A DNA stretch of 64,000 nt from Bacteroidales bacterium (GTDB taxonomy: Bacteria > Bacteroidota > Bacteroidia > Bacteroidales > UBA4417). The translations under genes and the position numbers were made by a program. How positions within the stretch are numbered: position 1 is the stretch's first letter; every line of letters starts with the position of its first letter. Positions 45,692 to 54,541 of the stretch are shown piece by piece. Under the pieces are notes generated by a model, which did not search any database, was not told the DNA's origin, and saw only the letters and a list, made by a program, of their open reading frames with translations. Location: positions 1 through 64,000 of the forward strand of contig JADJHD010000001.1 in assembly GCA_016707705.1 (NCBI GenBank), read 5' to 3'.

Positions 45692-47245
45692 ATGATCAAG
45701 AAATTAGTATTAAGCAGTATCCTGAGCATTCTGTATATCACAGCTACAAGTCAGCCATACTTTGATACCCACGTAAAGAACCCTTACGTTGCTGCAAACA
45801 CATTTATTGGTGCGATTCCGGATACATCAGCCCTGCCGGTATTCAGTGCCGTTCGTTCCATGCTGCCACAACCTGAATGGTCGGCAAGGCCTGATGTTAT
45901 AAGTTGTTACTGGAAAGCCTGGGAACTTGCATTTGGAAATCTGCACAAACCAGCTCCAGGATCAGGATTCGTTTCACCCTTTATCGATCCGGCTTTCAAC
46001 GGACATATCTTCATGTGGGATTCCCATTTTATGCTGATGTTCGGGCGGTATGGACTTCATGCTTTTAATTTTCAGCGGACACTGGATAACTTCTATGCCC
46101 GACAGCATAAGGATGGATTCATTTGCAGGGAAATTGTTGAAACCGATGGTTCTGATTTTTTTGAGCGATTTGATGTTTCAAGCACTGGTCCCAATGTCTT
46201 CCCCTGGACAGAATGGGAATATTATCTGAATTTTGGCGACAAGGAGAGACTTGCCAGGTTATTCGATCCGCTTCTTGCTTACTATCAATGGTTCAATTCC
46301 TATCGCTCCTGGCCCGATGGCAGTTATTTTTCAAGTGGATGGGGCTGCGGGATGGATAATCAGCCAAGATTACCTGCCGGATATAGTCCTGAATGGAGCC
46401 ATGGACGCATGTCGTGGATAGATATAAGTCTGCAGCAGGTACTTGCTGGTAACATTCTGATCAAGATGGCTGAAACTCTTCATCGTGAAGCTGATGTGAC
46501 TGTAATAAGGCAGGAAATGCTGAATCTTGATAGACTGGTGAATGAGAAAATGTGGGATGATAAATCTTCATTTTATTACGACCGATTTGCCGATGGAAGC
46601 CTTTCCAGTGTAAAAAGCATAGCATCCTACTGGGCACTGCTTGCAGGCGTAGTTCCTGCTGACAGACTGAATGGTTTCGTCGGACATTTATCAAATCCTG
46701 CAACATTTGGAAGGCAGCATATGGTCCCTTCACTTTCAGCAGATAATCCCTCATTTGACCCTAATGGAGGGTATTGGAAGGGTGCTATCTGGGCACCTAC
46801 CAATTACATGGTTTTACGCGGATTAAGCAATTACAGGCTGGATTCACTGGCTTACGTAATTGCCGGCAATCATCTTGATCAGGTGGTGAAGGTTTACACC
46901 CAAACAGGAACCCTTTTCGAAAATTATGCACCGGATAAGGTTCAGGGTAATGACCATCGCGATTTTGTCGGCTGGACCGGTATTACTCCAATTTCTGTGC
47001 TGCTTGAATACGTTTTTGGAATAAGGCCTGATGTTCCATCCAACAGCATTTTACTGGATGTGAGATTAACCGATGCCTATGGAGTAAGCAACTATCCCTT
47101 CGGAAAGGATGGAATGGTTCAGATTAAGGTTGAAGACAGAAAAAAGCCCACGGATCCACCAGTTGTAAAGGTACAAACTACTGTCCCGTTTGAGTTGACA
47201 ATCAGGTGGCTAGGAGGCAGCAGGATAGTGCAGATAAAACCTTAA
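45692..47245 (+). CDS. Exported GH63/MGH1-like (alpha/alpha)6-barrel glycoside hydrolase
   Basis: 517 residues from the ATG at 45692, where a signal peptide (MIKKLVLSSILSILYITATS) begins; the longer open frame upstream is translated repeats. The barrel shows FMWDSHFMLMFGRYG, ARQHKDGFICREI, DKERLARLFDPLLAYYQWF, FSSGWGCGMDNQPRLP, WIDISLQQVLAGN, VPSLSADNPSFDPNGGYWKG, IWAPTNYMVLRGL and FVGWTGITPISVLLEY, typical of GH63-like mannosylglycerate/trehalase-type hydrolases. The general acid is expected near GCGMDNQPR and the base near GYWKG/DFVGW. Substrate unassigned. Periplasmic or surface enzyme. Confidence 0.82.
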   Translation: MIKKLVLSSILSILYITATSQPYFDTHVKNPYVAANTFIGAIPDTSALPVFSAVRSMLPQPEWSARPDVISCYWKAWELAFGNLHKPAPGSGFVSPFIDPAFNGHIFMWDSHFMLMFGRYGLHAFNFQRTLDNFYARQHKDGFICREIVETDGSDFFERFDVSSTGPNVFPWTEWEYYLNFGDKERLARLFDPLLAYYQWFNSYRSWPDGSYFSSGWGCGMDNQPRLPAGYSPEWSHGRMSWIDISLQQVLAGNILIKMAETLHREADVTVIRQEMLNLDRLVNEKMWDDKSSFYYDRFADGSLSSVKSIASYWALLAGVVPADRLNGFVGHLSNPATFGRQHMVPSLSADNPSFDPNGGYWKGAIWAPTNYMVLRGLSNYRLDSLAYVIAGNHLDQVVKVYTQTGTLFENYAPDKVQGNDHRDFVGWTGITPISVLLEYVFGIRPDVPSNSILLDVRLTDAYGVSNYPFGKDGMVQIKVEDRKKPTDPPVVKVQTTVPFELTIRWLGGSRIVQIKP

Positions 47246-47293
47246 TGCTCAGGCTTTAAGAGATTGGCTAAAATTGCTTTTTCCAAAGAATTC

Positions 47294-47382
47294 ATCCGCC
47301 AGCTGCCGGACAGAAGCCAGAATTGTTTTGTAACAAATGGTTTCATTATTTCTATTCTGACTACTGTCCGCCGGCTGGCGGA
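47294..47382. repeat. Two palindromes of the TCCGCC family
   Basis: ATCCGCCAGCTGCCGGAC (47294-47311, one arm changed) and TCCGCCGGCTGGCGGA (47367-47382). They lie between convergent genes, where terminators are expected; neither is followed by a T tract. Confidence 0.75.
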
Positions 47383-47446
47383 TGACTTCTTTTTTTACTT
47401 CAAATAATGATTTTAGACAGTTTCTAATTATCAGAAAATAAAATAA

Positions 47447-48331
47447 TTACGCTCCTTTTCCAATGTAAACAGAGGTCATGTTCAATGATCCCATTACATA
47501 TTGGTCGTTGAAGAAAGAGAATTCTTCTTTTTCCGATTTCAGGGCAAGTGTATAAAGCAGCGGCAGGTAATGGTCTGGGCTTGGGATCGCAAGTTGAACA
47601 GCATTTCCCAGATTCTTATAATTGATCAAACTTTGATGGTCACCACTACTGATCAGTTTTTTGAAGATTTCATTCGCTTCAATAGCCCAGTCGAAGGCGG
47701 CATCAGCATGACCCCAGTCAATCATTCTCAGGTTGTGAACCATGTTCCCGCTTCCCATAATTAGGATGCCCTTGTTTCGCAGTGCTGCCAATTGTTTTGC
47801 CAGATCATAATGCTGCTGTGGATCTTTTCCATAGTCGAGACTGAGTTGAACTACGGGTATATCAGCCTTTGGAAACATGTTCGTGAGTATGCTCCAGGTA
47901 CCATGGTCCAGACCCCATTTCTCATCAAGTCCGGCCTGAACCGAAGAGAGCATCTGAGCTGATTTTCTTGCCAGTTCCGGATCCCCGGGGGCAGGATATT
48001 CGACCTCAAAGAGGGCAGGAGGGAAGCCTCCGAAATCATGGATTGTTCTGGGCTTGCTCATAGCTGTGAGCATGGTGCCCCTGGTTTCCCAGTGTGCTGA
48101 AATGCAAAGAATTGCTTTGGGTGTTGGTAGGGTTTTTCCCAATTCATGCCATTTATCGCTGAAGCTGTTCTTTTCAATAGCGTTCATCGGACTGCCATGT
48201 CCAACAAACATAACTGGCATAGGTTCAGTATTCTCAAGCTGATCGCTGAAGGATGATAAATCGTTAAGTTTCATGGTATATCCCGCGAAAGGTAAGATTG
48301 AAATTAGTCGTAGAAAGTCTTTCCGTTGCAT
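47447..48331 (-). CDS. ygiD: LigB-family extradiol dioxygenase (DODA/YgiD-like)
   Basis: 294 residues from the ATG at 48331. Zinc-binding residues typical of DOPA dioxygenases are present in VMFVGHGSPMNAIE, CISAHWETRG, LDHGTWSILTNMFP and PSPDHYLPLLY. The second strand pair PVVQLSLDYGKDP and GSGNMVHNLRMIDW also match. YgiD of E. coli opens DOPA-like rings with zinc rather than iron. A short Tat-like or disordered N terminus (MQRKDFLRLISILPFAGYTM) precedes the domain, which may mark export. In vivo substrate unknown. Confidence 0.87.
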   Translation of the reverse strand: MQRKDFLRLISILPFAGYTMKLNDLSSFSDQLENTEPMPVMFVGHGSPMNAIEKNSFSDKWHELGKTLPTPKAILCISAHWETRGTMLTAMSKPRTIHDFGGFPPALFEVEYPAPGDPELARKSAQMLSSVQAGLDEKWGLDHGTWSILTNMFPKADIPVVQLSLDYGKDPQQHYDLAKQLAALRNKGILIMGSGNMVHNLRMIDWGHADAAFDWAIEANEIFKKLISSGDHQSLINYKNLGNAVQLAIPSPDHYLPLLYTLALKSEKEEFSFFNDQYVMGSLNMTSVYIGKGA

Positions 48332-48414
48332 AACGTGGAATGTAGTCACATTAGTAACAAGCATCCGTTTACATTGTTCGCACGTTCATAAAGCCGATTT
48401 TCCGGATGAAGCGG

Positions 48415-48627
48415 CTATACGATTGAAATCTCAGATCCCCTGAATACCACCTTGTCCCCCGGGCGTAATTTATTTCGTTTGCGGTATTCAACTGCATTAT
48501 TCACTTTAACCTGGCCCTCTTCAATAACAATTTTTGCTTCTCCACCTGTTTCAACTAAACTCAGCAGCTTCAGCAACTTATTGAGTTCAATGAATTCCTG
48601 TCCGTTTAATTCAAATTCCTTCTTCAT
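48415..48627 (-). CDS. S4-like RNA-binding protein (YbcJ-like)
   Basis: 70 residues. The short chain EFIELNKLLKLLSLVETGGE, AKIVIEEGQVKVNNAVEYRK and RNKLRPGDKVVF is the alpha-L RNA-binding (S4) fold as in YbcJ, with the typical GG-A-K-x-x-I-x-x-G-x-V-x-V-N core. It probably binds structured RNA or ribosomal components. Single gene, 84 bp from the dioxygenase on the same strand. Confidence 0.85.
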   Translation of the reverse strand: MKKEFELNGQEFIELNKLLKLLSLVETGGEAKIVIEEGQVKVNNAVEYRKRNKLRPGDKVVFRGSEISIV

Positions 48628-48824
48628 ATATCTGATTTAAGACCTGATTTTTATCAAGGTATTGCAGAGATAAATATACAAGTGAAAAGAATACAACAAG
48701 ACTGAAATCAGTGAGCAAGTGGAAAGATTGCAGCAGAATTTATTCAAGAGGTAGGATATATTAACTTAAATCGATATTTTCGTATCTGTAATCCGGATTT
48801 TGCATACTAACAAGGACCAAAAAC

Positions 48825-48830
48825 AGGAGG
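48825..48830 (+). promoter_or_regulatory. Strong Shine-Dalgarno site of the MFS gene
   Basis: AGGAGG lies 7 bp before the ATG at 48838. Almost no other gene in the window has such a site, as is normal for Bacteroidota, so it is unusual here and fixes the start. Confidence 0.75.
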
Positions 48831-48837
48831 AAAGCGC

Positions 48838-50142
48838 ATGAAAAATAAGATTGTACCCGAAGGATACCTTTTTACCCGTGGTTATACCAATTATGTTTTT
48901 GTATTGCTGTTCCTATTGTACATGTTTGATTATGTGGACAGGATGGTTATTACTTCCCTGTTCCCTTTTCTTAAGGCGGATTGGGGCCTAACTGATACCC
49001 AGTGCGGAATGCTGGTTTCTGCCGTTTACTGGTCGATCGTGCTTTTTACTTTTCCTGTATCTATTCTTGTTGACCGCTGGAGCAGACGCAAAACCATTGG
49101 TTTGATGGCGCTTGTCTGGAGTGCTGCAACAGGTTTAAGCGCTTTTTCCAGGACTTTCAGGCAACTGTTTTATGCCCGTTCAATCATTGGTGTTGGTGAA
49201 GCAGGATATGCTCCCGGAGGATCTGCAATGATATCAGCCTTATATCCATCAGAAAAGCGCTCCTGGATGATGGGCCTCTGGAATGCATCAATTCCATTGG
49301 GATCAGCAATAGGAGTGGCTTTGGGCGGTTTGATCGCTGCAAAACTCGGTTGGCGTCAGGCACTGGGAATTGTTGCTATCCCGGGGATGATTGTTGCAGT
49401 GCTTTTCTTTTTTGTGAAGGATTACAAGACAATCGGACTCGTTAAGGAAAATGCGGTTAAAGGTATAAGTGGCGCTACTAAAAAGGTGAGAATGTCGGTG
49501 AAGGATATGTTTGCTGAATTCATCAGTAAACCTTCACTGATCTTTACCTATTTCGGAATGGCAGGGGTTGTATTCACTACAACATCATTGCTGACCTGGC
49601 TGCCGACATATTTTCATCGCGTTCAAGGAGTACCTGAAGCTCAGGCCGGCCTTAAATCAAGTGCGGTAATGCTTTTTGCCATTATTGGTGCACCATTGGG
49701 CGGTTTCATTGCCGATCGCTGGAGAAAAAAAAGGGTTAATGCAAGAATGCTTCTTCCTGCCATTACAACACTTCTTTCTGCATTTCTGATGTTTATGGCA
49801 TTCAGTATGTTCGACGGACAAATGCAATACATGCTCCTGCTATCTGTTGGTATTTCCATTACAGCCTTTATTTCAGCAGCTGCTGCAGTCACCCAGGATG
49901 TGGTTCATGCCGGACTGCGGGCAATCTCATATGCCATTGCAGTTGTTGTTCAAAATCTTCTGGGTGCTTCATTGGGTCCAATCGCAATGGGCGCAATTTC
50001 GGATGCAACAAACATCCAGACAGCCTTTAGCCTCTTGCCAATTGCCTTGCTGATAGCTGCTGCACTGTTTTTTATCGGGTCTTTCTTCTATGCTAAGGAT
50101 CTGAAAAAGGTACAGAATGTTGTACTTGAAGCTGTAGACTAA
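48838..50142 (+). CDS. Major facilitator superfamily transporter
   Basis: 434 residues with 12 transmembrane helices. Motif A-like sequence VDRWSRRKTIGLM follows helix 2, with GVGEAGYAPGG in helix 5 and ADRWRKKRVNARML in the second half. The signature resembles the anion:cation symporter/Spinster branch (hexuronates, phosphate-linked substrates, lipids); substrate not assignable. The N-terminal part FDYVDRMVITSLFPFLKADW carries the DYxDR motif typical of these carriers. It has a strong AGGAGG site, unlike its neighbours, hinting at acquisition from another phylum. Confidence 0.88.
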   Translation: MKNKIVPEGYLFTRGYTNYVFVLLFLLYMFDYVDRMVITSLFPFLKADWGLTDTQCGMLVSAVYWSIVLFTFPVSILVDRWSRRKTIGLMALVWSAATGLSAFSRTFRQLFYARSIIGVGEAGYAPGGSAMISALYPSEKRSWMMGLWNASIPLGSAIGVALGGLIAAKLGWRQALGIVAIPGMIVAVLFFFVKDYKTIGLVKENAVKGISGATKKVRMSVKDMFAEFISKPSLIFTYFGMAGVVFTTTSLLTWLPTYFHRVQGVPEAQAGLKSSAVMLFAIIGAPLGGFIADRWRKKRVNARMLLPAITTLLSAFLMFMAFSMFDGQMQYMLLLSVGISITAFISAAAAVTQDVVHAGLRAISYAIAVVVQNLLGASLGPIAMGAISDATNIQTAFSLLPIALLIAAALFFIGSFFYAKDLKKVQNVVLEAVD

Positions 50143-50257
50143 GAATCGAAGCAGCAATTCTTGACTAAACAGTGAAAGACTGCCAATTCAGATTTTGAAT
50201 CAAATTTTTGTGGAACGCTTTTTCCCTTCATGAAGAGGGGTATGCATATGTATGCAT

Positions 50258-50752
50258 TCACTTAAGAATTCGATATTTTAATCCAAGACTAAGCCAGGCT
50301 GAAGGCGATTTTTGGTTTTCATACGCAACGCCACCAGAATGCAGGGGATGCTCTGATTTCCAGTAATCCATATCGTATTCTGCCTTGATATAGGGTTGGA
50401 AATGTCCCAACGGCAGTTCAAGCCCAAGTCCAACCAACCAGCCATAATTATTGTCGCCATCAATAAAGCGGACAAACCCTCCAATTGAAGGGCATACTTT
50501 TAGCTTGTTTCCGACTATTGCCTTGATATAAACAGGAGTGGTAAGAATACTCCTATTGTTGCCAGAGTAAATAACCGGGTCAAAATTTAAGGATATATCC
50601 AGCCTTTCCGGTTTATACTCAAAATTCAGATTATAGGTGAGAACTTTAAAATTATCGCCAAGTCCTGAGCCAATTCCGGCTCCAAAGTTAATCTCCTGGG
50701 AAAACAGATTTGTTGAAGCAAGCAGTAAAAAGAATACTAATTTCTTTTTCAT
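50258..50752 (-). CDS. Small outer-membrane beta-barrel-like protein
   Basis: 164 residues with a signal peptide ending FSQ. The mature part alternates in 10-residue strands (EINFGAGIGSGLGDNF, LTYNLNFEYKPERLDISLNF, GNKLKVCPSIGGFVRFI, WLVGLGLELPLGHFQPYIKA, AWLSLGLKYRIL) with an aromatic end, the pattern of a small porin-like barrel of eight strands. No ligand can be inferred. Complete, single gene; convergent with the MFS gene. Confidence 0.72.
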   Translation of the reverse strand: MKKKLVFFLLLASTNLFSQEINFGAGIGSGLGDNFKVLTYNLNFEYKPERLDISLNFDPVIYSGNNRSILTTPVYIKAIVGNKLKVCPSIGGFVRFIDGDNNYGWLVGLGLELPLGHFQPYIKAEYDMDYWKSEHPLHSGGVAYENQKSPSAWLSLGLKYRILK

Positions 50753-50893
50753 AGATAGAGGTTGAAGGCAATTTGAGTTAAAGCAAGAATTGAAGTTATT
50801 GATAGCATAATTTTAAACCGGATTAAAGCCAACATGAACCAAGGATATTTTGGCTAAGCAGGAATAAGGGATTGAAAATTTACGATTTCTGAT

Positions 50894-52224
50894 TTATTGC
50901 TTCATGATTTTTTGATATGATGCTCCATCAGAAGAAAATATCTCTTGAGCATATATATACCTGAAGGAAGACCTTCAAGGTCCATATCACTGCATGACTG
51001 ACATGAAAGTAGCAGCTTTCCGGAAATTGAATACAGTTCCAGACGCTCAGGAAGCCGGCCTTTGGTGCTAATACTTCCACTGGTTGGATTAGGGAAAAAA
51101 CCTTCTGCTGAAGGTTCAAGCGGTGCAATATCCAGCAGACAATCTCCATAGGAATCAGTCTTGATAATATGCAGTCGTGTATTTGAGTTCTCAAAAATGC
51201 TGTAGCCACAGGCAACATATCCGTAGCTGTTGGCATTGATAACAGCTTCAAAAGTTCCCCAGTAATCATCGTAAGCTCCGGGATAAGTCTTTACCCATTG
51301 CGATTCTCCCAGTGAATCGGTCTTCAGCAGAACATTGTAGGTTCGGGTATAGTTGAAAGTCTTGCTGCCTGAAAGGACAAATCCTCCATCAGGTGCATTG
51401 TCGATGGCGAAAACTCTCAGGCTTGGATCCAGATTTTTTACCCAGATAATTTCTCCATTAAGATCAAGCTTCATAAGTACATCCGATCCAGTCATCATCA
51501 GATTTCCATCAGGTGCAATTTTCAGGGCTGTGCTTGCAAATTCATAGGGAAAAAGCTTGCTCCAGAGCTGGATTCCCTGATTATTCAGTTTTGTGAGATA
51601 GAGGAAATGATTGTAGTTGTCATCGTAAGTATGTCCAGCTATGTAATAATTTCCCTGATGTTCAAGCAAGTCATTGGCTACTCCATTGTTCTCGTAAGTA
51701 TAGTAGCTTCTGGTCCATTGCTCATTTCCTCCGGCATCGGTTTTTACAATATATATTGTGCTGTCACCATGACTCATAGTGAAGCCGCAGGCGAGAAATC
51801 CGAGGTCAGACGTTTGAATTATTGAATGGAATTCATCCTGCTGATATCCGCCGTAGAGTTTGTACCATTCAGGATTTCCATCGGAGTCTATTTTTCTGAT
51901 ACTTGCATCCTGGTAACCCTGACAACTGGCGATTACAAATCCATTGTCTGATGTCTTCTTAGTTGAAAAACCACCGTATGGCACTTCCCAGCGAATATAA
52001 CCCCTCTGGTCAATTTTCATACTGACTCCGGGATCAAATGCACTATTGCTGCTGGTGGCAAAATAGCAATTGTCATGGGTCATTACGATATCCCTGCCCA
52101 TGCTTACCTGGGGCATATAAATTATTTCCCAGGATTGTGACGATGCCGCTAGTGAGAATATTGTGAGAAGAAAGGATAGAACAAAAAGATTCTTGCAGCA
52201 GAGATTTAAAAACCTGGTTTCCAT
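50894..52224 (-). pseudogene. Exported T9SS-sorted propeller-like protein with a 3' frameshift
   Basis: 440 codons in the open frame. Signal peptide (MLTIFSLAASSQ-like end at about 30), then repeats of the kind KIDSDGNPEWYKLYGGYQQD, TSDLGFLACGFTMSHGDSTI, KTDAGGNEQWTRSYYTYENN that look like propeller blades. The end begins a type-A T9SS domain (GFFPNPTSGSISTKGRLPER, LELYSISGKLLLSCQS, LEGLPSGIYMLKR) but then runs off into YFLLMEHHIKKS. In the other frame it continues IFSSDGASYQKIMKQ and stops at 50894, the normal T9SS end. One base around 50945 is missing or extra, so secretion is lost unless this is an error. Confidence 0.8.
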
Positions 52225-52443
52225 AATGGGAGATTAATATATGTATACTGTAAAAGAGGATGTTAGTACAAATATAGTATAAGCTATTGGAAATTGATAC
52301 AGGCGGTTGCTTATTTATTCTTCATGGATGAAAGTTGATTCTTTCGAGAGGTGAATTGAAAAATTATGCTGTTTTGAAGTAGATAACAGTTAAGTCCGAC
52401 ACGATAGAATTTGAAGAAAGGTTGAGATTGCAAATATTGCGGC

Positions 52444-52473
52444 AAAAAAAAGAGGACTGGTTTACAGTCCTCT
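52444..52473 (-). terminator. Terminator of the phosphohexomutase gene
   Basis: AGAGGACTG (52451-52459) pairs with CAGTCCTCT (52465-52473), 5-nt loop; on the minus strand a seven-T run follows (52450-52444), 20 bp past the stop codon at 52493. Confidence 0.9.
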
Positions 52474-52492
52474 ATACTAGATAGTTATGGTG

Positions 52493-54229
52493 TTATCTTA
52501 AGCCCATTGCAACAATGATTTCCTCGGCCTTTTTCTCAAGTTTTGCATCTTCTGCCTTGAAGTCACCGGCATTTGCCAGGTTTGACTTAATGCTGAAGTA
52601 AAACTTGATTTTTGGTTCGGTTCCTGAAGGTCGTACAGAAATTTTGCTTCCGTCTTCGAGGAAGAATTGCAGTACATCACTCTTTGGAAGGTCTATAGGA
52701 GTTGTTGTTCCGGCAATCAGGTCGGTGGTTTTCTGAAGCAGGTAATCTGCTACTTTGGCAACTTTGCAACCTGCAATTTCTTTTGGAGGATTGGAACGGT
52801 AGTTATCCATCATAGCCTTGATTTCTGCCTGTCCGCTCATACCCTTGCGGACAACATTCACAAGTTTTTCCTTGAATAAGCCGAATTCAACGTACATGTC
52901 AATCAGCATCTGGTAGAGGGTGATTCCCTTATCGGCTGCCCAGGCAGCACATTCTGCAAAAATGCAGGAGGAAACAACTGCATCCTTATCGCGGACGAAA
53001 TCACCAACCATGTAGCCATAGCTTTCTTCTCCGCCGCCAATAAAAGTCTTTTTGCCTTCAAGATCACGGATTACAGCGGCAATCCATTTGAAGCCGGTCA
53101 ATACATCGAAATACTCAACTCCTGATTTCTTTGCGATATCACTGATCAGTTCGGAAGTAACAATCGTCTTGACGATGAACTCCTTGCCGGTAAGCTTTCC
53201 TTTTGCCTCCCATTGCTTAATCAGGTAATAGGTTAGCAGGGCAGCAGTCTGGTTGCCATTGAGCAGTATATAATTTCCATCCAGATCCTTAACACCAACA
53301 CCAATGCGGTCGGCATCAGGGTCGGTTGCAAGGATAAGGTCAGCCTGAAGATTCTTGGCCATTGCAAGAGCCATTTCCATGGCAGCTGTTTCTTCAGGAT
53401 TTGGTGATTTTACAGTTGGGAAATTTCCATCAGGAGTAGACTGAGCTTCAACGATATGGATATTGTTAAAGCCAAACTGTTTAAGTCCTTTAGGCACAAG
53501 TGTTATTCCTGTCCCGTGAATAGGGGTGTAAACTATTTTAAGATCCCTGTGGCGTGCGATTACATCCGGAGCCAAGGTGTAGCTGGCCATGGTTTCGAGG
53601 TAAGCGGTGTCAATCAGTTCGCCTATGAGATTGATCTTTTCGTTGTCGCCGTTGAAATTCACTTGCTCAAATGAGGTGATCTTCTGGGCTTCAATAATGA
53701 CGTTTTTATCGTGAGGAGGCACCAGCTGTGCTCCGTCATTCCAGTATACCTTATAACCGTTGTATTCCTTGGGATTATGAGAAGCCGTGATCACAATTCC
53801 GCTATGGCAATGCAGGTACCTGACTGCAAACGAAAGTTCCGGTGTTGGGCGGAGTTCCTCGAAAAGGAAAACCAGTATGCCGTTGGCGGACAGTACTTCT
53901 GAAGCGATCCTGGCAAAATAGCTGCTGTTGTTGCGGCAGTCGTATGCAATGGCAACACGAATCTCTTCTTTTTCGCCATAAACTGACTTGAGGTAGTTTG
54001 CCAGTCCCTGAGTTGCCATTCCCACGGTGTACTTGTTCATGCGGTTGGTTCCAACACCCATGATACCACGAAGTCCACCCGTTCCAAATTCCAGATCGCA
54101 ATAAAAACTCTCCGCCAACTCGTTGGGATCGTTTTCCATCATGTTCCTGATTGCATTCTTGCTTTCTTCGTCGATACTTCCATTCAGCCACTTCTCGGCT
54201 CTTTCACGGATCTTAGGGTCTATGCTCAT
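52493..54229 (-). CDS. pgm: Phospho-sugar mutase (phosphoglucomutase/phosphomannomutase family)
   Basis: 578 residues, typical for the alpha-D-phosphohexomutase type found in Bacteroidota. The catalytic loop is GIVITASHNPKEYNGYKVYW (phospho-Ser in TASHNP), the metal loop is ATDPDADRIGV, sugar loops are GGEESYGYMVGDF and the phosphate loop is SVRPSGTEPKIKFYF. It interconverts glucose-1-P and glucose-6-P (or the mannose pair) in glycogen, nucleotide-sugar and envelope synthesis. Intact, single gene with its own terminator. Which sugar it prefers cannot be told from sequence. Confidence 0.92.
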   Translation of the reverse strand: MSIDPKIRERAEKWLNGSIDEESKNAIRNMMENDPNELAESFYCDLEFGTGGLRGIMGVGTNRMNKYTVGMATQGLANYLKSVYGEKEEIRVAIAYDCRNNSSYFARIASEVLSANGILVFLFEELRPTPELSFAVRYLHCHSGIVITASHNPKEYNGYKVYWNDGAQLVPPHDKNVIIEAQKITSFEQVNFNGDNEKINLIGELIDTAYLETMASYTLAPDVIARHRDLKIVYTPIHGTGITLVPKGLKQFGFNNIHIVEAQSTPDGNFPTVKSPNPEETAAMEMALAMAKNLQADLILATDPDADRIGVGVKDLDGNYILLNGNQTAALLTYYLIKQWEAKGKLTGKEFIVKTIVTSELISDIAKKSGVEYFDVLTGFKWIAAVIRDLEGKKTFIGGGEESYGYMVGDFVRDKDAVVSSCIFAECAAWAADKGITLYQMLIDMYVEFGLFKEKLVNVVRKGMSGQAEIKAMMDNYRSNPPKEIAGCKVAKVADYLLQKTTDLIAGTTTPIDLPKSDVLQFFLEDGSKISVRPSGTEPKIKFYFSIKSNLANAGDFKAEDAKLEKKAEEIIVAMGLR

Positions 54230-54410
54230 CTGATATTGATATTTTCGTTTCGTTACAAATATAGGAAAAATGGAGGGATTTGATAAATGTGCCGGATGTA
54301 GATTTTGGTTTTAGGTTCGGGGGTCAAGGTTCTAGGTTCGGAGTTCAAGGTTCAAGGTTCGGGGTTAGCAAAGGCAAGATTTCTGCAAGTAGCAGAGAAT
54401 AGAACACGGA

Positions 54411-54428
54411 TGTCCGCCGCGGCGGACA
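54411..54428. repeat. Perfect 18-bp palindrome TGTCCGCCGCGGCGGACA
   Basis: An identical copy is at 55434-55451. Both are flanked by parts of the same longer sequence (ACGGATGTCC / ACATCCGTG and TGCAAGTAG / CTACTTGCA) in opposite orientation, so they are ends of an inverted composite around the exonuclease gene. Confidence 0.85.
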
Positions 54429-54440
54429 GGAAGGACAGAT

Positions 54441-54539
54441 TTTCAAATTTTCAAATTTTCAAATTACCGAATTACCGAATTACCGAATTTCCACATCCTC
54501 ACATCCTCACATCTCCACATCCTCACATCCTCACATCCT
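54441..54539. repeat. Three octamer arrays in register: TTTCAAAT x3, TACCGAAT x3, CACATCCT x6
   Basis: Units at 54441, 54449, 54457 (TTTCAAAT), 54465, 54473, 54481 (TACCGAAT), a 3-bp junction, then 54492-54539 in six 8-bp steps of CACATCCT (one is CACATCTC). The stop codon of the exonuclease gene begins at 54542. Confidence 0.92.
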
Positions 54540-54541
54540 TT

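Larger units (their letters stand above)
54230..54541. other. Repeat-filled intergenic region
   Basis: No gene. From 54308 to 54366 it holds TTCRRGG-type heptamers. From 54411 to 54428 a perfect palindrome TGTCCGCCGCGGCGGACA. From 54441 to 54539 a cassette of twelve octamers. Confidence 0.75.
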
